Shown here: positions 23,271-35,163 of the stretch, in pieces
Layout: every line of letters begins with the position of its first letter
How positions within the stretch are numbered: the stretch's first letter is position 1
Notes under the pieces: model-generated
Database searches by the model: none
The model's input: the letters and a program-made list of their open reading frames with translations, nothing else
What the model was told of the DNA's origin: nothing
Translations under genes and position numbers: made by a program
Assembly (NCBI RefSeq): GCF_038502225.1
Contig: NC_091298.1
Coordinates: 35,922,840 to 35,986,839 of the forward strand
Reading direction: 5' to 3'
DNA from: Cherax quadricarinatus
Lineage: Eukaryota; Arthropoda; Malacostraca; Decapoda; Parastacidae
Length of the DNA stretch: 64,000 nucleotides

Positions 23271-25443
23271 GTTGTTGCAGGGATGGCACAAGAACACCTG
23301 GGTGTTCAAGTGTTGCTGCAGGGATGGCACGAGAACACCTGGGTGTTCAAGTGTTGCTGCAGGGATGGCACAAGAACACCTGGGTGTTCAAGTGTTGCTG
23401 CAGGGATGGCACAAGAACACCTGGGTGTTCAAGTGTTGCTGCAGGGATGGCACAAGAATACCTGGGTGTTCAAGTGTTGCTGCAGGGATGGCACAAGAAC
23501 ACCTGGGTGTTCAAGTGTTGCTGCAGGGATGGCACAAGAACACCTGGGTGTTCAAGTGTTGCTGCAGGGATGGCACAAGAACACCTGGGTGTTCAAGTGT
23601 TGCTGCAGGGATGGCACAAGAACACCTGGGTGTTCAAGTGTTGCTGCAGGGATGGCACAAGAACACCTGGGTGTTCAAGTGTTGGTGCAGGGATGGCACA
23701 AGAACACCTGGGTGTTCAAGTGTTGCTGCAGGGATGGCACAAGAACACCTGGGTGTTCAAGTGTTGTTGCAGGGATGGCACAAGAACACCTGGGTGTTCA
23801 AGTGTTGCTGCAGGGATGGCACAAGAACACCTGGGTGTTCAAGTGTTGCTGCAGGGATGGCACAAGAACACCTGGGTGTTCAAGTGTTGCTGCAGGGATG
23901 GCACAAGAACACCTGGGTGTTCAAGTGTTGATGCAGGGATGGCACAAGAACACCTGGGTGTTCAAGTGTTGCTGCAGGGATGGCACAAGAACACCTGGGT
24001 GTTCAAGTGTTGCTGCAGGGATGGCACAAGAACACCTGGGTGTTCAAGTGTTGCTGCAGGGATGGCACAAGAACACCTGGGTGTTCAAGTGTTGATGCAG
24101 GGATGGCACAAGAACACCTGGGTGTTCAAGTGTTGATGCAGGGATGGCACAAGAACACCTGGGTGTTCAAGTGTTGATGCAGGGATGGCACAAGAACACC
24201 TGGGTGTTCAAGTGTTGATGCAGGGATGGCACAAGAACACCTGGGTGTTCAAGTGTTGCTGCAGGGATGGCACAAGAACACCTGGGTGTTCAAGTGTTGC
24301 TGCAGGGATGGCACAAGAACACCTGGGTGTTCAAGTGTTGATGCAGGGATGGCACAAGAACACCTGGGTGTTCAAGTGTTGCTGCAGGGATGGCACGAGA
24401 ACACCTGGGTGTTCAAGTGTTGATGTAGGGATGGCACAAGAACACCTGGGTGTTCAAGTGTTGCCGCAGGGATGGCACAAGAACACCTGGGTGTTCAAGT
24501 GTTGCTGCAGGGATGGCACAAGAACACCTGGGTGTTCAAGTGTTGCTGCAGGGATGGCACAAGAACACCTGGGTGTTCAAGTGTTGATGCAGGGATGGCA
24601 CAAGAACACCTGGGTGTTCAAGTGTTGCTGCAGGGATGGCACAAGAACACCTGGGTGTTCAAGTGTTGCTGCAGGGATGGCACGAGAACACCTGGGTGTT
24701 CAAGTGTTGTTGCAGGGATGGCACAAGAACACCTGGGTGTTCAAGTGTTGCCGCAGGGATGGCACAAGAACACCTGGGTGTTCAAGTGTTGCTGCAGGGA
24801 TGGCACAAGAACACCTGGGTGTTCAAGTGTTGATGCAGGGATGGCACAAGAACACCTGGGTGTTCAAGTGTTGCTGCAGGGATGGCACAAGAACACCTGG
24901 GTGTTCAAGTGTTGATGCAGGGATGGCACAAGAACACCTGGGTGTTCAAGTGTTGCTGCAGGGATGGCACAAGAACACCTGGGTGTTCAAGTGTTGCTGC
25001 AGGGATGGCACAAGAACACCTGGGTGTTCAAGTGTTGTTGCAGGGATGGCACAAGAACACCTGGGTGTTCAAGTGTTGCTGCAGGGATGGCACAAGAACA
25101 CCTGGGTGTTCAAGTGTTGCTGCAGGGATGGCACAAGAACACCTGGGTGTTCAAGTGTTGTTGCAGAGATGGCACAAGAACACCTGGGTGTTCAAGTGTT
25201 GCTGCAGGGATGGCACAAGAACACCTGGGTGTTCAAGTGTTGCTGCAGGGATGGCACAAGAACACCTGGGTGTTCAAGTGTTGCTGCAGAGATGGCACAA
25301 GAACACCTGGGTGTTCAAGTGTTGCTGCAGGGATGGCACAAGAACACCTGGGTGTTCAAGTGTTGCTGCAGGGATGGCACAAGAACACCTGGGTGTTCAA
25401 GTGTTGCTGCAGGGATGGCACAAGAACACCTGGGTGTTCAAGT
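23271..25443 (+). repeat. 41-bp VNTR, about 53 copies, in the element 1 3' UTR
   Basis: The unit contains 'gttgctgcagggatggcaca' followed by 'agaacacctgggtgttcaagt' and is highly homogeneous. Most variation is at one base (gttgctgcag, gttgatgcag, gttgttgcag) plus rare changes. Each unit carries the inverted repeat gaacacc-tg-ggtgttc, able to form a 7-bp hairpin, and a PstI-type ctgcag. All plus frames are open with a 41-residue period because 41 is not a multiple of 3 and the common unit has no stop; these are not genes. Confidence 0.97.
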
Positions 25444-25788
25444 GTGAATGGCTCTGGGTATGGAGGTGCATGTGTGTATATGTAGTGTGTGGTGTGTGAA
25501 TGTAAGTTTCTCAACGATAAGAAAGCTCCCTGTGTTTGGAGTTATTATGAGGAAATCATGATAAGATGTATAGTAAAATGGTGTTTAGGGTTAATTTATC
25601 CTTATCGCTTAGTTTATAATATATCAGATGAACAATTTAGTGGTTATTAAACAACTCTCATGTATAGTAACTTTCTGTTTTTTTTTAGGGAAATATAATA
25701 GTGCACATACTTTTTGGGGTGGTGAGACACTATTGTCAAAATAGTAATGTAACATTTGATGAAATCTGGTAAAAGTTTGTATATATCC
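25439..25788 (+). repeat. right copy of the ~350-bp duplication flanking the VNTR
   Basis: Partner of 22803-23150, in the same orientation about 2.64 kb downstream. The VNTR lies between the two copies, so the array may have grown inside a larger tandem duplication. Confidence 0.85.
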
Positions 25789-25943
25789 CAATCTGTTGGT
25801 GATACTAGTTATTTTACTTTGGGGTGAAGGGAGATATTTTAGTAAAAACTTTTCTTCCAGGATCAGATCTATCAAAATTATCGGTAATCGTGACAAGTGC
25901 ATGGAAATATAAAATTAACAGTGTGTTACAGAATCAGTTATGG

Positions 25944-26055
25944 CATTTGTAAGTTGGTATTCCTGTACAAACATTTGTAAGTTGGTATTCCTGTACAAAC
26001 ATTTGTAAGTTGGTATTCCTGTACAAACATTTGTAAGTTGGTATTCCTGTACAAA
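25944..26055 (+). repeat. 28-bp tandem repeat, 4 copies
   Basis: Four identical copies of a 28-bp unit that contains 'catttgtaagttggtattcc'. It lies in the 3' UTR of element 1, between the large duplication and the A-rich tail. Confidence 0.95.
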
Positions 26056-26671
26056 CAAGATTGAAAATTGTTTTACTTCATGTGACAAAACATGATTAGT
26101 CTAATTCGTTGCCATTTACTGTTATGGTTATGGTTTTTAGGTAATGTGGTTATGTTTTTCAATTGTGTAGAGGTGGGGGGTGTTTAAGGCATCTGTGTTG
26201 CAGCACAGGTTCTTAATTCTGCATATTGCAGGTATTGATTGATATTTATGAGCCATGCAGCGGGTGTTAGTTACATTAGTATTGGTGTAGTATTGTTGCG
26301 TGGATTGTATATTGGGAGTTTTTTGTGAATGGACCGCTTGTGGCCATAATTTTTTAAGCTTTTATTAATTTCTGTATTGTGATAAGTTTTAAATAAGTTT
26401 TAAATAAAAAAAAATCGTACCTACTCTCTGCCTTCTTGCTCGACGCTTATAGTGAGCTGAAGGATCATCTCTTGCCTATGTCCAGCAATAGTCTCCAAGT
26501 ATTCTTGTGCCCCATTTGCCCTGGTACCATTTTTTAATGGTTGAAATATATTAGTGAAATCTTTCACCATGTCCGTCACTAACTGCCCCACAGTTAGCTG
26601 GAAAAAAGTCTAAACGTGAGTCCAAAAAGTGGATTTGAAGTGACATGTTAAATCCCATGTACCATGCAGAA

Positions 26672-26935
26672 ATATCAGTTGTTGGTATGGTCTGTTGGCT
26701 CCCGCCATGTCATTGGCACAGCAAAAGGCATTCTTTTCCTCTTCCTGTTCAACCATTGGCAAAGGTTAGTAGCACAATTGTTGCAGTTCTTATCCTGGTC
26801 ACCAGTCTTGCATCCAAAATATAGGTGATATGCCTTTCTAACCATAGAAGTTATACGGCGCTTTTGTGATGCAAAGGTCACATCACCACAAATGTAGCAG
26901 AAGTTGTCTGCACTATTCATACAAATACGAGGCAT
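26672..26935 (-). pseudogene. N-terminal fragment of the recurrent unknown gene family
   Basis: On the minus strand the frame reads MPRICMNSADNFCYICGDVT, then KAYHLYFGCKTGDQDKN, then MPFAVPMTWREPTDH. It has paired cysteines (CYICG, NCNNCATNLC) like a small zinc-binding domain. The same block, decayed, begins the plus-strand pseudogene at 9530. Full family members, as I recall them, continue for several hundred residues, so this is a truncated copy or the first exon of one. It starts about 250 bases outside element 1's right boundary. Function unknown. Confidence 0.55.
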
Positions 26936-26959
26936 CTGAAAGAATAAATCAAGAAACAA

Positions 26960-27617
26960 TTAGATGATAAACAGAAAATTTATTCATTAATTTATCATTA
27001 TAATACAGAGCATGACAGCTAAGCAGAAGTATTTATATCCTTCAGCAGGAAAATAAAATTAATATAATATGCCTCTAATGCATAACTATAGCTTGCTCAT
27101 TGAATATTTATTATAAGTTTAAAAAGTGTTTGACTAAGAAAACCACCTACCTTTCACCTCAAAATATAAACTTGCACATCACAACCACCTTCTATGACTG
27201 ATGGAACAGTAATGAAGGTCAGTGAGACTGTGAGTGTGGTAAGAAACACACTACCACAAGCCTGTTGGAACCTGTTGTATCACGTAGGTGAATATTGATA
27301 AGTAGAGCCAACAATTTTAAAATTTTAACCATGATATTCATTAACAGTGACCTAAAATTAGTTGGTAATTGCCACTCTGGTCTCGGAAACATTTTGGTTG
27401 CTGAGTGAGTCTATGAACTCAGATTAAGTCGCATTAAGCGACTGTAAACTAATACAGAGAAAAACAGACGAGACGCACCTCGAGAGACAGACTTTGGTTA
27501 TTGATAAGCTTGAAAAACTAACTTGATGAAAAAAATCTCAAATTGTCAGTTCCTCAAGTCAGATATCAAATTTCTTAGTCATGTAGTCACTCTTACAGAG
27601 GTTATGACTAATTAAGT
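26960..27617. other. no gene recognised
   Basis: AT-rich sequence without recognisable coding, RNA or transposon features. Confidence 0.5.
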
Positions 27618-28258
27618 TAAGAACATAAGAACATAAGAAAGAAGGATCACTGCAGCAGGCCTGTTGGCCCATACTAGGCAGGTCCTTTACAATTCATCCC
27701 ACTAACAAAACATTTGCCCAACCCAATTTTCAATGCCACCCAAGAAATAAGGTCTGATAATTCTATCCACTCATTTGCAAGTCCCACTCAAATCCAACCC
27801 CTCCCACTCATATATTTATCCAACCTAAATTTGAAGCTACCTAAAGTCCTAGCCTCAATAACCCAACTAGGTAGACTGTTCCACTCATCAACTACTCTAT
27901 TTCCAAACCAATACTTTCCTATGTCCTTTCTAAATCTAAACTTGTCTAATTTAAATCCATTACTGCGGGTTCTCTCTTGGAGAGACATCCTCAAGACCTT
28001 GTTAATATCCCCTTTATTAATACCTATCTTCCACTTATACACTTCGATCAGGTCTCCCCTCATTCTTCGTCTAACAAGTGAATGTAACTTAAGAGTCTTC
28101 AATCTTTCTTCATAAGGAAGATTTCTAATGCTATGTATTAATTTAGTCATTCTACGCTGAATGTTTTCTAACGAATTTATGTCCATTCTGTAATATGGAG
28201 ACCAGAACTGAGCTGCATAATCTAGGTGAGGCCTTACTAATGATGTATAAAGCTGCAG
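27618..28258 (-). mobile_element. 5'-truncated CR1-like LINE, 3' end
   Basis: The minus strand encodes the last 130 or so residues of the same RT protein found whole at 41299-43272 (NIQRRMTKLIHSIRNLPYEER to the SGRGW end). A 3' UTR follows with 'ggcctgttggcccatact' and an 8-bp repeat tail 'aacataag' on the plus strand (27618-27639). CR1-clade LINEs end in 8-bp repeats instead of poly(A) and are usually 5'-truncated, which fits. The homology stops abruptly at about 28258. Confidence 0.85.
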
Positions 28259-28516
28259 TATGATCTCTGGGCTTCTGGTGCAGTATAACCTCTGAATTTC
28301 CCAACTTCAAAAACTGCAGATGCTATTAGATCAAGCATTGGCTTACCTGTATTTTTACAGAACTACCCATGACGATTTTTATCTTCCATGGCAGCTTCTT
28401 TAACAGAATTTATTTAAAAAATTTTCCCTTTCACTTGGACCTTCTATCACGAAAGAACTTTTCAGACTCTGAAGGATAAGTTAACTTCTGCTGCTCTCCC
28501 AAAACTCCCCGATTAA

Positions 28517-28668
28517 AAAAACAAAACAAAACTTTATTTACCTTACCACAAATTCACGAAATCGTAATGACACGATTGCAAACAAACCATGCCCACGGGC
28601 GGGGATAGAACCCGCGATCAGAGAGTAATAGAACTCCAGGCCGGCACGTTAACCACTGGGTCAACTGG
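28517..28668 (-). mobile_element. tRNA-derived SINE
   Basis: On the minus strand the head reads 'ttgacccagtggttaacg' (A-box-like) and later 'gcgggttctatccccgcc' (B-box-like, one mismatch from GGTTCGATCCC). A body with 'aatcgtgtcattacgat' and an A-rich end 'gttttgttttgttttttt' complete it. The order is that of a Pol III SINE. It is not a functional tRNA: the acceptor arm does not pair and the B box is mutated. From memory, close relatives are frequent in crayfish sequence. Confidence 0.7.
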
Positions 28669-29394
28669 CTACAATAAAATTCATCCTATTAGGTATATTT
28701 ATACACCAAAGGAAGGTTAGCTAGGCACCACTGTGACCATAATACAAGTTTTTTACAGACGTGTAGTTGCTGTCCTAGTGCAAAAGACTGATGACTAATA
28801 TAAGTTAGCTGCATGTACTAGTTGCGTCTTAAATAAAGCTGAACGTAACTACTCTGTAACCAAGCAGGAAGCCTTTGCTGTTGGTTGGGTTTTAAAACAC
28901 TTCTGTGACATCATCTACCAGTATAATATGTAAATCCTGACATTTCATGAGCTGTAGATTCCGTTGTTTCAGAACAGTTAACTTACTAGACGATTAGATA
29001 GAAGATCCTTGATCATTCAGGAGTTTAATCCTATCTTACATACTTGCTTAGCAAGTTGATCGTAGTCACAGACGTCTTGTCCCGCGTCATTAGTGCAGTT
29101 TAAGTCGATCCTCCTTTTGGTGAAGAGGAAGTTATAACTACTCAGCGAACAGAACCATTCTGGTCTTACATAATTATATTTTTGACAAAGGAAGATCAGG
29201 TCCTGTTTGTGAAAATTCCAGCACCTATCAATGACTGTTATGATCGAAGATTTGTTGTACCGAGTAGCTAAGCTTGGAACCCCTAGTCGAAGAGTACTTC
29301 ACTTAGTAATCCCAGTATCACTAGAGAATGTATCCCTGCAGCTAATTCATAACGTACCATGTGTTATTCACCCTGGCATTGGATCATTGGATCA
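28669..29394. other. no gene recognised
   Basis: No supported feature. The right edge grades into the RT pseudogene below, whose first recognisable residues are near 29395. Confidence 0.45.
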
Positions 29395-30720
29395 TTCTTG
29401 TGGCCTCAATCCCACTCTACAAAGGTGGCAGTAAAGCAATTGCAAAGAACTACAGACTGATAGCACTATAATTCCACATAAAAATCTGTGGAAGAGTTCT
29501 AAGAAGCAACCTAGATACCCATCAGTTATACAACCCAGGGCAATACGGGTTTAGAGCAGGTCGCTCCTGCCTGTCCCAGCTGCTGGATCACTATGACAAG
29601 GTCCTGGATGCAGTAGAGGATAAACAAATTACAGATGTAGTATACACAGACTTTGCAAAAGCTTTCGACAAGTGTGACCATGGTGTAATAGCGTACAAAA
29701 TGCGTGATAAAGGAATAACGAGAAAAGTTGGTAGATGGAACTACAACTTCATGACAGACAGAACGCAAAGAGTAACAATAAATAGAGTAAAGTCTGAGGC
29801 AGCTACGGTGAAAAGCTGTTTCACAAGGCACAGTACTCGTTCCCATTCTATTCCTCAACCTCGTATCAGACATAGAGAGAGATGTAAGTCATAGATAGCT
29901 CCGTGTCTTCCTTTGTGGATGGCACCCGGATTGCCATGACATTGACCTTCATAGAAGACACTGCAAGCCTTTATGGGGACATAAACCAAATTTTCAATTG
30001 GGAAACTCAAAACAATATGGACTTCAAAGAAGAGAAATTTCAACTGTTCAGATATAGAAAACTTGATGATATTAAAACTATCAGGGTATACGACAATTCT
30101 AACCATGCAGTAGAGCGAAAAAGTAATGTGAAGGACCTGGGAGTGATAATGACAGAGGATCTCACCTTCAAAGACCACAACAATGTATCTACCGCATCTA
30201 CTAGGAAAATGATAGGATGGATAATGAGAACCTTCATAACTAGGGGTGCCAAGCCCGTGATGATTCTCTTCAAATCGTTTTTTCTCTCTAAACTGGAATA
30301 CTGCTGTGCACTAACTGCCCCCCTCAAGGCAGGGGAAATTGCTGACCTGGAGAGTGTACAAAGAACTTTCATGACACACATAAGTACGATAAGGCACCTA
30401 AATTACTGGGAACGGTTGAAGGCCCTCCATATGTATTCCCTGGAGTGCAGGCAAGAGAGATACATAATAATATACACTTGGAAGATCCTACTGGGATCCC
30501 AATAAAAGCAAAAGACTCGGCAGGAAATGCAACAATCCGCCAATGAAAAGCTCGGGCGCCACGAGTACACTGAGAGACAACACAATAAGTGTCCGGGGCC
30601 CAAGACTGTTCAACTGCCTCCCAGCATACGTAACGGGGGATTACCAATAGATCCCTGGCTGCCTTCAAGAATGCACAGGACAGGCACCTGAGGTCAGTAC
30701 CTGACCAGCCAGGCTGTGGT
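29395..30720 (+). pseudogene. LINE RT remnant (second, divergent family)
   Basis: The translation gives LYKGGSKAIAKNYRLIAL, then QYGFRAGRSCLSQLLDHYDK, then VVYTDFAKAFDKCDHGVIAY, then WNYNFMTDRTQRVTINRVKS. After the PQG region is lost it continues with KSNVKDLGVIMTEDLTFKDH and LESVQRTFMTHISTI. These are RVT_1 landmarks in order with stops and frameshifts; the YADD box is not preserved. It differs clearly from the CR1-like and Tx1-like copies in this window. Its 3' flank (30721-30860) is a high-copy GC-rich repeat that I read as its 3' UTR. Confidence 0.8.
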
Positions 30721-30860
30721 TTGTACGTCAGTTTGCGCGCGACCAGAAGTAACAGCCTGCTTGATCAGACTCTAATCCACCACGACGCCTGGTCTCAGAC
30801 CGAGCCGCGGGGGCGCTAACCCTCGAAACCCTCTCCAGGTAAACTCTAGGTAATATAGAG
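30721..30860 (+). repeat. 3' UTR of the divergent LINE, dispersed GC-rich repeat
   Basis: Contains 'cagcctgcttgatcagac', 'gagccgcgggggcgctaac' and 'ctctccaggtaaactctagg'. The inverse complement of its second half is at 3379-3441, and a partial match (cttgatcaagcaggctgg) is near 56260. Because it follows the RT pseudogene directly and in the same orientation, I assign it as that LINE's 3' end. Confidence 0.65.
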
Positions 30861-32650
30861 CTTACCTTGGCAGAATTGGGGTTAAACGAAAATACCTGGT
30901 ACTGACGAGCAGTCATCGATGTCATTGCCTTACCATCTTTGAGATCAAACTTTCTTTATTAGTTTAGTAACTGCTCATAAGCTTTCTTGCTCCAAAAAAG
31001 AAAAAGAAAAATTATTTTGTGTTCCTTTTATTTCCGTTGTTTAAATATTTAGCGCTTAAGTGTTGCTCTGGGTGACTGTCAACTTACAGTGTACAAAATT
31101 CAATACTGATTATTCATGTCTTCTATGAATACTGGGCCTTAAGAGCCTTTTTTGATAGGTACCATTTCTTTTATTTTAATTAACTTACTCCAGAACCCGT
31201 AGACCATCTGACTACAGATCGACCCATCAACGACATATTTTTCATTGTACAACCTCTCTTTTGCATTGAATAGATTAGTTATCTGATACTAATCTTAGTA
31301 GAGTCTGCTAGTCCATGTGCACTGTAAACATTGTTAGACTAGCTCCCTGCATGAAAAGCACGTCATGCACATAACTTGAACCTAGCTGTGAGAAGCCGAC
31401 GGTTATCAAGCCATCTTGTGACGTCATAGGCTCACTTTCGAAATATACCAACAGTCCTAATGGAATGAAGAAGCCTTTTGTAGCAAAGAGTTTCCTTTAT
31501 AAATGTTGATCAGATCAAATGTGTCTTTACATATATTTAGAAGAATATTAACTATATCACATTCATGTTGGAGAATACGGCACCGATTATGACACATTGA
31601 CTGAAAGGCGTTTTCGTAAAGATGAAATAATTGAAATTTATGCAGAGTTTTGTGATGTAAGCCACGGCTGCTTTTCGTTACGTGCTTATAGTTCGTGCTA
31701 GTGTTATCATCCTGGGACATCCTCACTCTCACAGCAGACCTGTGACTTGAGGGAGATCCCAAGTTTATCATCCCATTGTTGTTTACCTCGACATGTGATC
31801 GACATCTCCAATCCTTCTCCAGCCTGGCCTTCGACGAAGCTCCTCGACTCACGATACCTGTTAATAGAACCCAATAAACCTCAGTCTCGCCTGCTTGTGT
31901 TTGCCTCTATTCGTTGAACTGTTTGAACAAGTACTTTACCATTACATTTGACATATGCTCATTATATTTTCCGGCACGGCAAGAGCGCATTTGCTTAATA
32001 TACTTGATGGCGAGCGTTGGTAGTAGCGTGTTCGTACAGCTATGCCAGTGAGAAAGAGGGAATACGAGAGAGAGAGATGGAAAGGCATGAATTTATGTGT
32101 GAGCACCAAGGAAGGCAGCAGAGGACATCCCTCTACCCACTGATAATCAGGGACCATCGTCACTGGAACCAGCTTGGACTCACCTGCATTACCTGCTCAG
32201 GCCAGTATCAGTACTGCAAGTCATCATCTTCAAGCTACCTGCCTCTCTAGCCACATTACTGTTAATCACGGCCTAACAGATGAGAGGCCGTATTGTTCTT
32301 GGCACGGAGAGTTCCTTGTGGCAAAGTCAGCCCTAATTGCATTTTCACGTGTGAAGATGTAATTAGTGCTGACCTGACCAGCACCAAAACGCCACACACA
32401 TCAGCCCGCTGCCTGCTTCGCCGAATCACTCGTTAACTCTGCTACTCACTTTAGCGTGAATTTCTGGCATAATTGTGTGTTCTTCGTTCTGGGTTGCTGC
32501 TCGTGTTTACTTTACTGAGTTTCCAACTGTCATGTTCACCTCAACACCAGGATAACCCAACAAGCTGTTGTCACATCGGCATAAAAATATCCTATGTTCA
32601 CCAGTTCTGAAATATCTCAGAAAAGTGTAATCCAGACTATAGTGTTAAGA
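30861..32650. other. no gene recognised
   Basis: Nearly 1.8 kb without a recognisable gene, RNA or transposon end. Short open frames lack motifs. Confidence 0.5.
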
Positions 32651-33052
32651 TTTTTTTTGTATATTTTATATAAAACGTAATATTACAATATAAAAAATAA
32701 ATATATAGAAAACCACCATCCCTTAACAAACAGGCATCCAAATGAGAATTCATAAGTCCAGTACACCATATGAATTGCGCAACATTCGGACAGTCGCTAT
32801 GTACACTTGGAGTCACCTAGGATGTTCATCATGCATAAATAAAAATCAGATAAGAGCTTTGTGGCCACATATGTCATCCTAGTACAAAAATGCACTAAAA
32901 GACAAGCTATAATAAATCATATACCACTATCTCCTCCACCACAATAGATATTGTATAATCACATAGCTAGACCTATAGCATATATGTTTACCAACATATT
33001 TTATAACACTTAAAACATTATGACAAAATAATAATATAAAACATCAATACAC

Positions 33053-35163
33053 GATGTTACATTACAGTGGTTCGAGCCCATAATAACAATATTTAAATGT
33101 TACATTACAGTGGTTCAAACCCATAATAACAATATATAAATGTTACATTACAGTGATTCAAACCCATAATAACAATATATAAATGTTACATTACAGTGGT
33201 ACAAACCCATAATAACAATATATAAATGTTACATTACAGTGGTACAAACCCATAATAACAATATATAAATGTTACATTACAGTGATTCAAACCCATAATA
33301 ACAATATATAAATGTTACATTACAGTGGTACAAACCCATAATAACAATATATAAATGTTACATTACAGTGGTACAAACCCATAATAACAATATATAAATG
33401 TTACATTACAGTGGTGCAAACCCATAATAACAATATATAAATGTTACATTACAGTGGTTCAAACCCATAATAATAATAATATATAAATGTTACATTACAG
33501 TGGTACAAACCCATAATAACAATATATAAATGTTACATTACAGTGGTTCAAACCCATAATAACAATATATAAATGTTACATTACAGTGGTACAAACCCAT
33601 AATAACAATATATAAATGTTACATTACAGTGGTACAAACCCATAATAACAATATATAAATGTTACATTACAGTGGTACAAACACATAATAATATATAAAT
33701 GTTACATTACAGTGGTTCAAACACATAATAACAATATATAAATGTTACATTACAGTGGTACAAACCCATAATAACAATATATAAATGTTACATTACAGTG
33801 GTTCAAACCCATAATAACAATATATAAATGTTACATTACAGTGGTACAAACCCATAATAACAATATATAAATGTTACATTACAGTGGTTCAAACCCATAA
33901 TAACAATATATAAATGTTACATTACAGTGGTACAAACCCATAATAACAATATATAAATGTTACATTACAGTGGTACAAACCCATAATAACAATATATAAA
34001 TGTTACATTACAGTGGTTCAAACCCATAATAACAATATATAAATGTTACATTACAGTGGTACAAACCCATAATAACAATATATAAATGTTACATTACAGT
34101 GGTTCAAACCCATAATAACAATATATAAATGTTACATTACAGTGGTACAAACCCATAATAACAATATATAAATGTTACATTACAGTGGTTCAAACCCATA
34201 ATAACAATATATAAATGTTACATTACAGTGGTACAAACCCATAATAACAATATATAAATGTTACATTACAGTGATTCAAACCCATAATAACAATATATAA
34301 ATGTTACATTACAGTGGTACAAACCCATAATAACAATATATAAATGTTACATTACAGTGGTTCAAACCCATAATAACAATATATAAATGTTACATTACAG
34401 TGGTTCAAACCCATAATAACAATATATAAATGTTACATTACAGTGGTACAAACCCATAATAACAATATATAAATGTTACATTACAGTGGTTCAAACCCAT
34501 AATAACAATATATAAATGTTACATTACAGTGGTTCAAACCCATAATAACAATATATAAATGTTACATTACAGTGGTTCAAACCCATAATAATAATAATAT
34601 ATAAATGTTACATTACAGTGGTACAAACCCATAATAACAATATATAAATGTTACATTACAGTGGTACAAACCCATAATAACAATATATAAATGTTACATT
34701 ACAGTGGTACAAACCCATAATAACAATATATAAATGTTACATAACAGTGGTTCAAACCCATAATAACAATATATAAATGTTACATTACAGTGGTTCAAAC
34801 CCATAATAACAATATATAAATGTTACATTACAGTGGTACAAACCCATAATAACAATATATAAATGTTACATTACAGTGGTACAAACACATAATAACAATA
34901 TATAAATGTTACATTACAGTGGTTCAAACACATAATAACAATATATAAATGTTACATTACAGTGGTACAAACCCATAATAACAATATATAAATGTTACAT
35001 TACAGTGGTACAGACACATAATAACAATATATAAATGTTACATTACAGTGGTTCAAACCCATAATAACAATATATAAATGTTACATTACAGTGGTTCAAA
35101 CACATAATAATATATAAATGTTACATTACAGTGGTTCAAACACATAATAACAATATATAAATG
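33053..35163. repeat. 43-bp AT-rich VNTR, about 49 copies, in the element 3 3' UTR
   Basis: The unit contains 'aaatgttacattacagtggt' then 'acaaacccataataacaata'. The main polymorphism is gtggttcaaaccc against gtggtacaaaccc, often alternating copy by copy. A rarer variant has cacata in place of cccata. Two copies with an expanded 'ataataataat' occur about 26 units apart (near 33470 and 34590), hinting at a segmental duplication inside the array. No unrelated spacers occur. Confidence 0.97.

Larger units (their letters stand above)
11232..26415 (+). mobile_element. LINE element 1 (Tx1/L1-like), interrupted by element 2
   Basis: The copy starts with 'attgtcctcatcgc', also seen at the 5' ends of elements 2 and (diverged) 3. 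It carries ORF1 (11328), ORF2 (12585-14718, resuming at 21213-22387) and a 3' UTR with a 41-bp VNTR, and ends in an A-rich tail (about 26385-26414). The 10-11 bp word cgtacctact(c) lies at 11221-11231 and again at 26416-26426, which fits a target-site duplication. Subtracting the nested 6.5-kb copy leaves about 8.7 kb. ORF1 is open but ORF2 is broken, so this copy is not autonomous. The boundaries are inferred from the duplication and from homology to the other copies. Confidence 0.8.
22388..26415 (+). other. 3' UTR of LINE element 1
   Basis: About 4 kb between the ORF2 stop and the A-rich tail. It contains a 41-bp VNTR and a 28-bp tandem repeat. A duplicated segment of roughly 350 bp sits on both sides of the VNTR (22803-23150 and 25439-25788). 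No protein is encoded: the long frames in the VNTR come from a stop-free repeat unit. Confidence 0.8.

Noticed and set aside
23271..25443. Steroid-receptor-type response elements in the 41-bp unit (gaacacc and ggtgttc)
   Set aside because: The spacing between the half sites is 6 bases, not the 3 of such elements; the inverted repeat is better described as a hairpin.
23220..25499. Overlapping plus-strand open frames with a 41-residue period
   Set aside because: Same artefact from the 41-bp VNTR inside a LINE 3' UTR.
28560..28668. tRNA gene on the minus strand
   Set aside because: A-box and B-box words are present but the B box is mutated, the arms do not fold as a tRNA and an A-rich tail follows; it is a SINE.
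33053..35163. Possible CRISPR-like array
   Set aside because: Units are contiguous with no unique spacers, and the context is a eukaryotic LINE 3' UTR.
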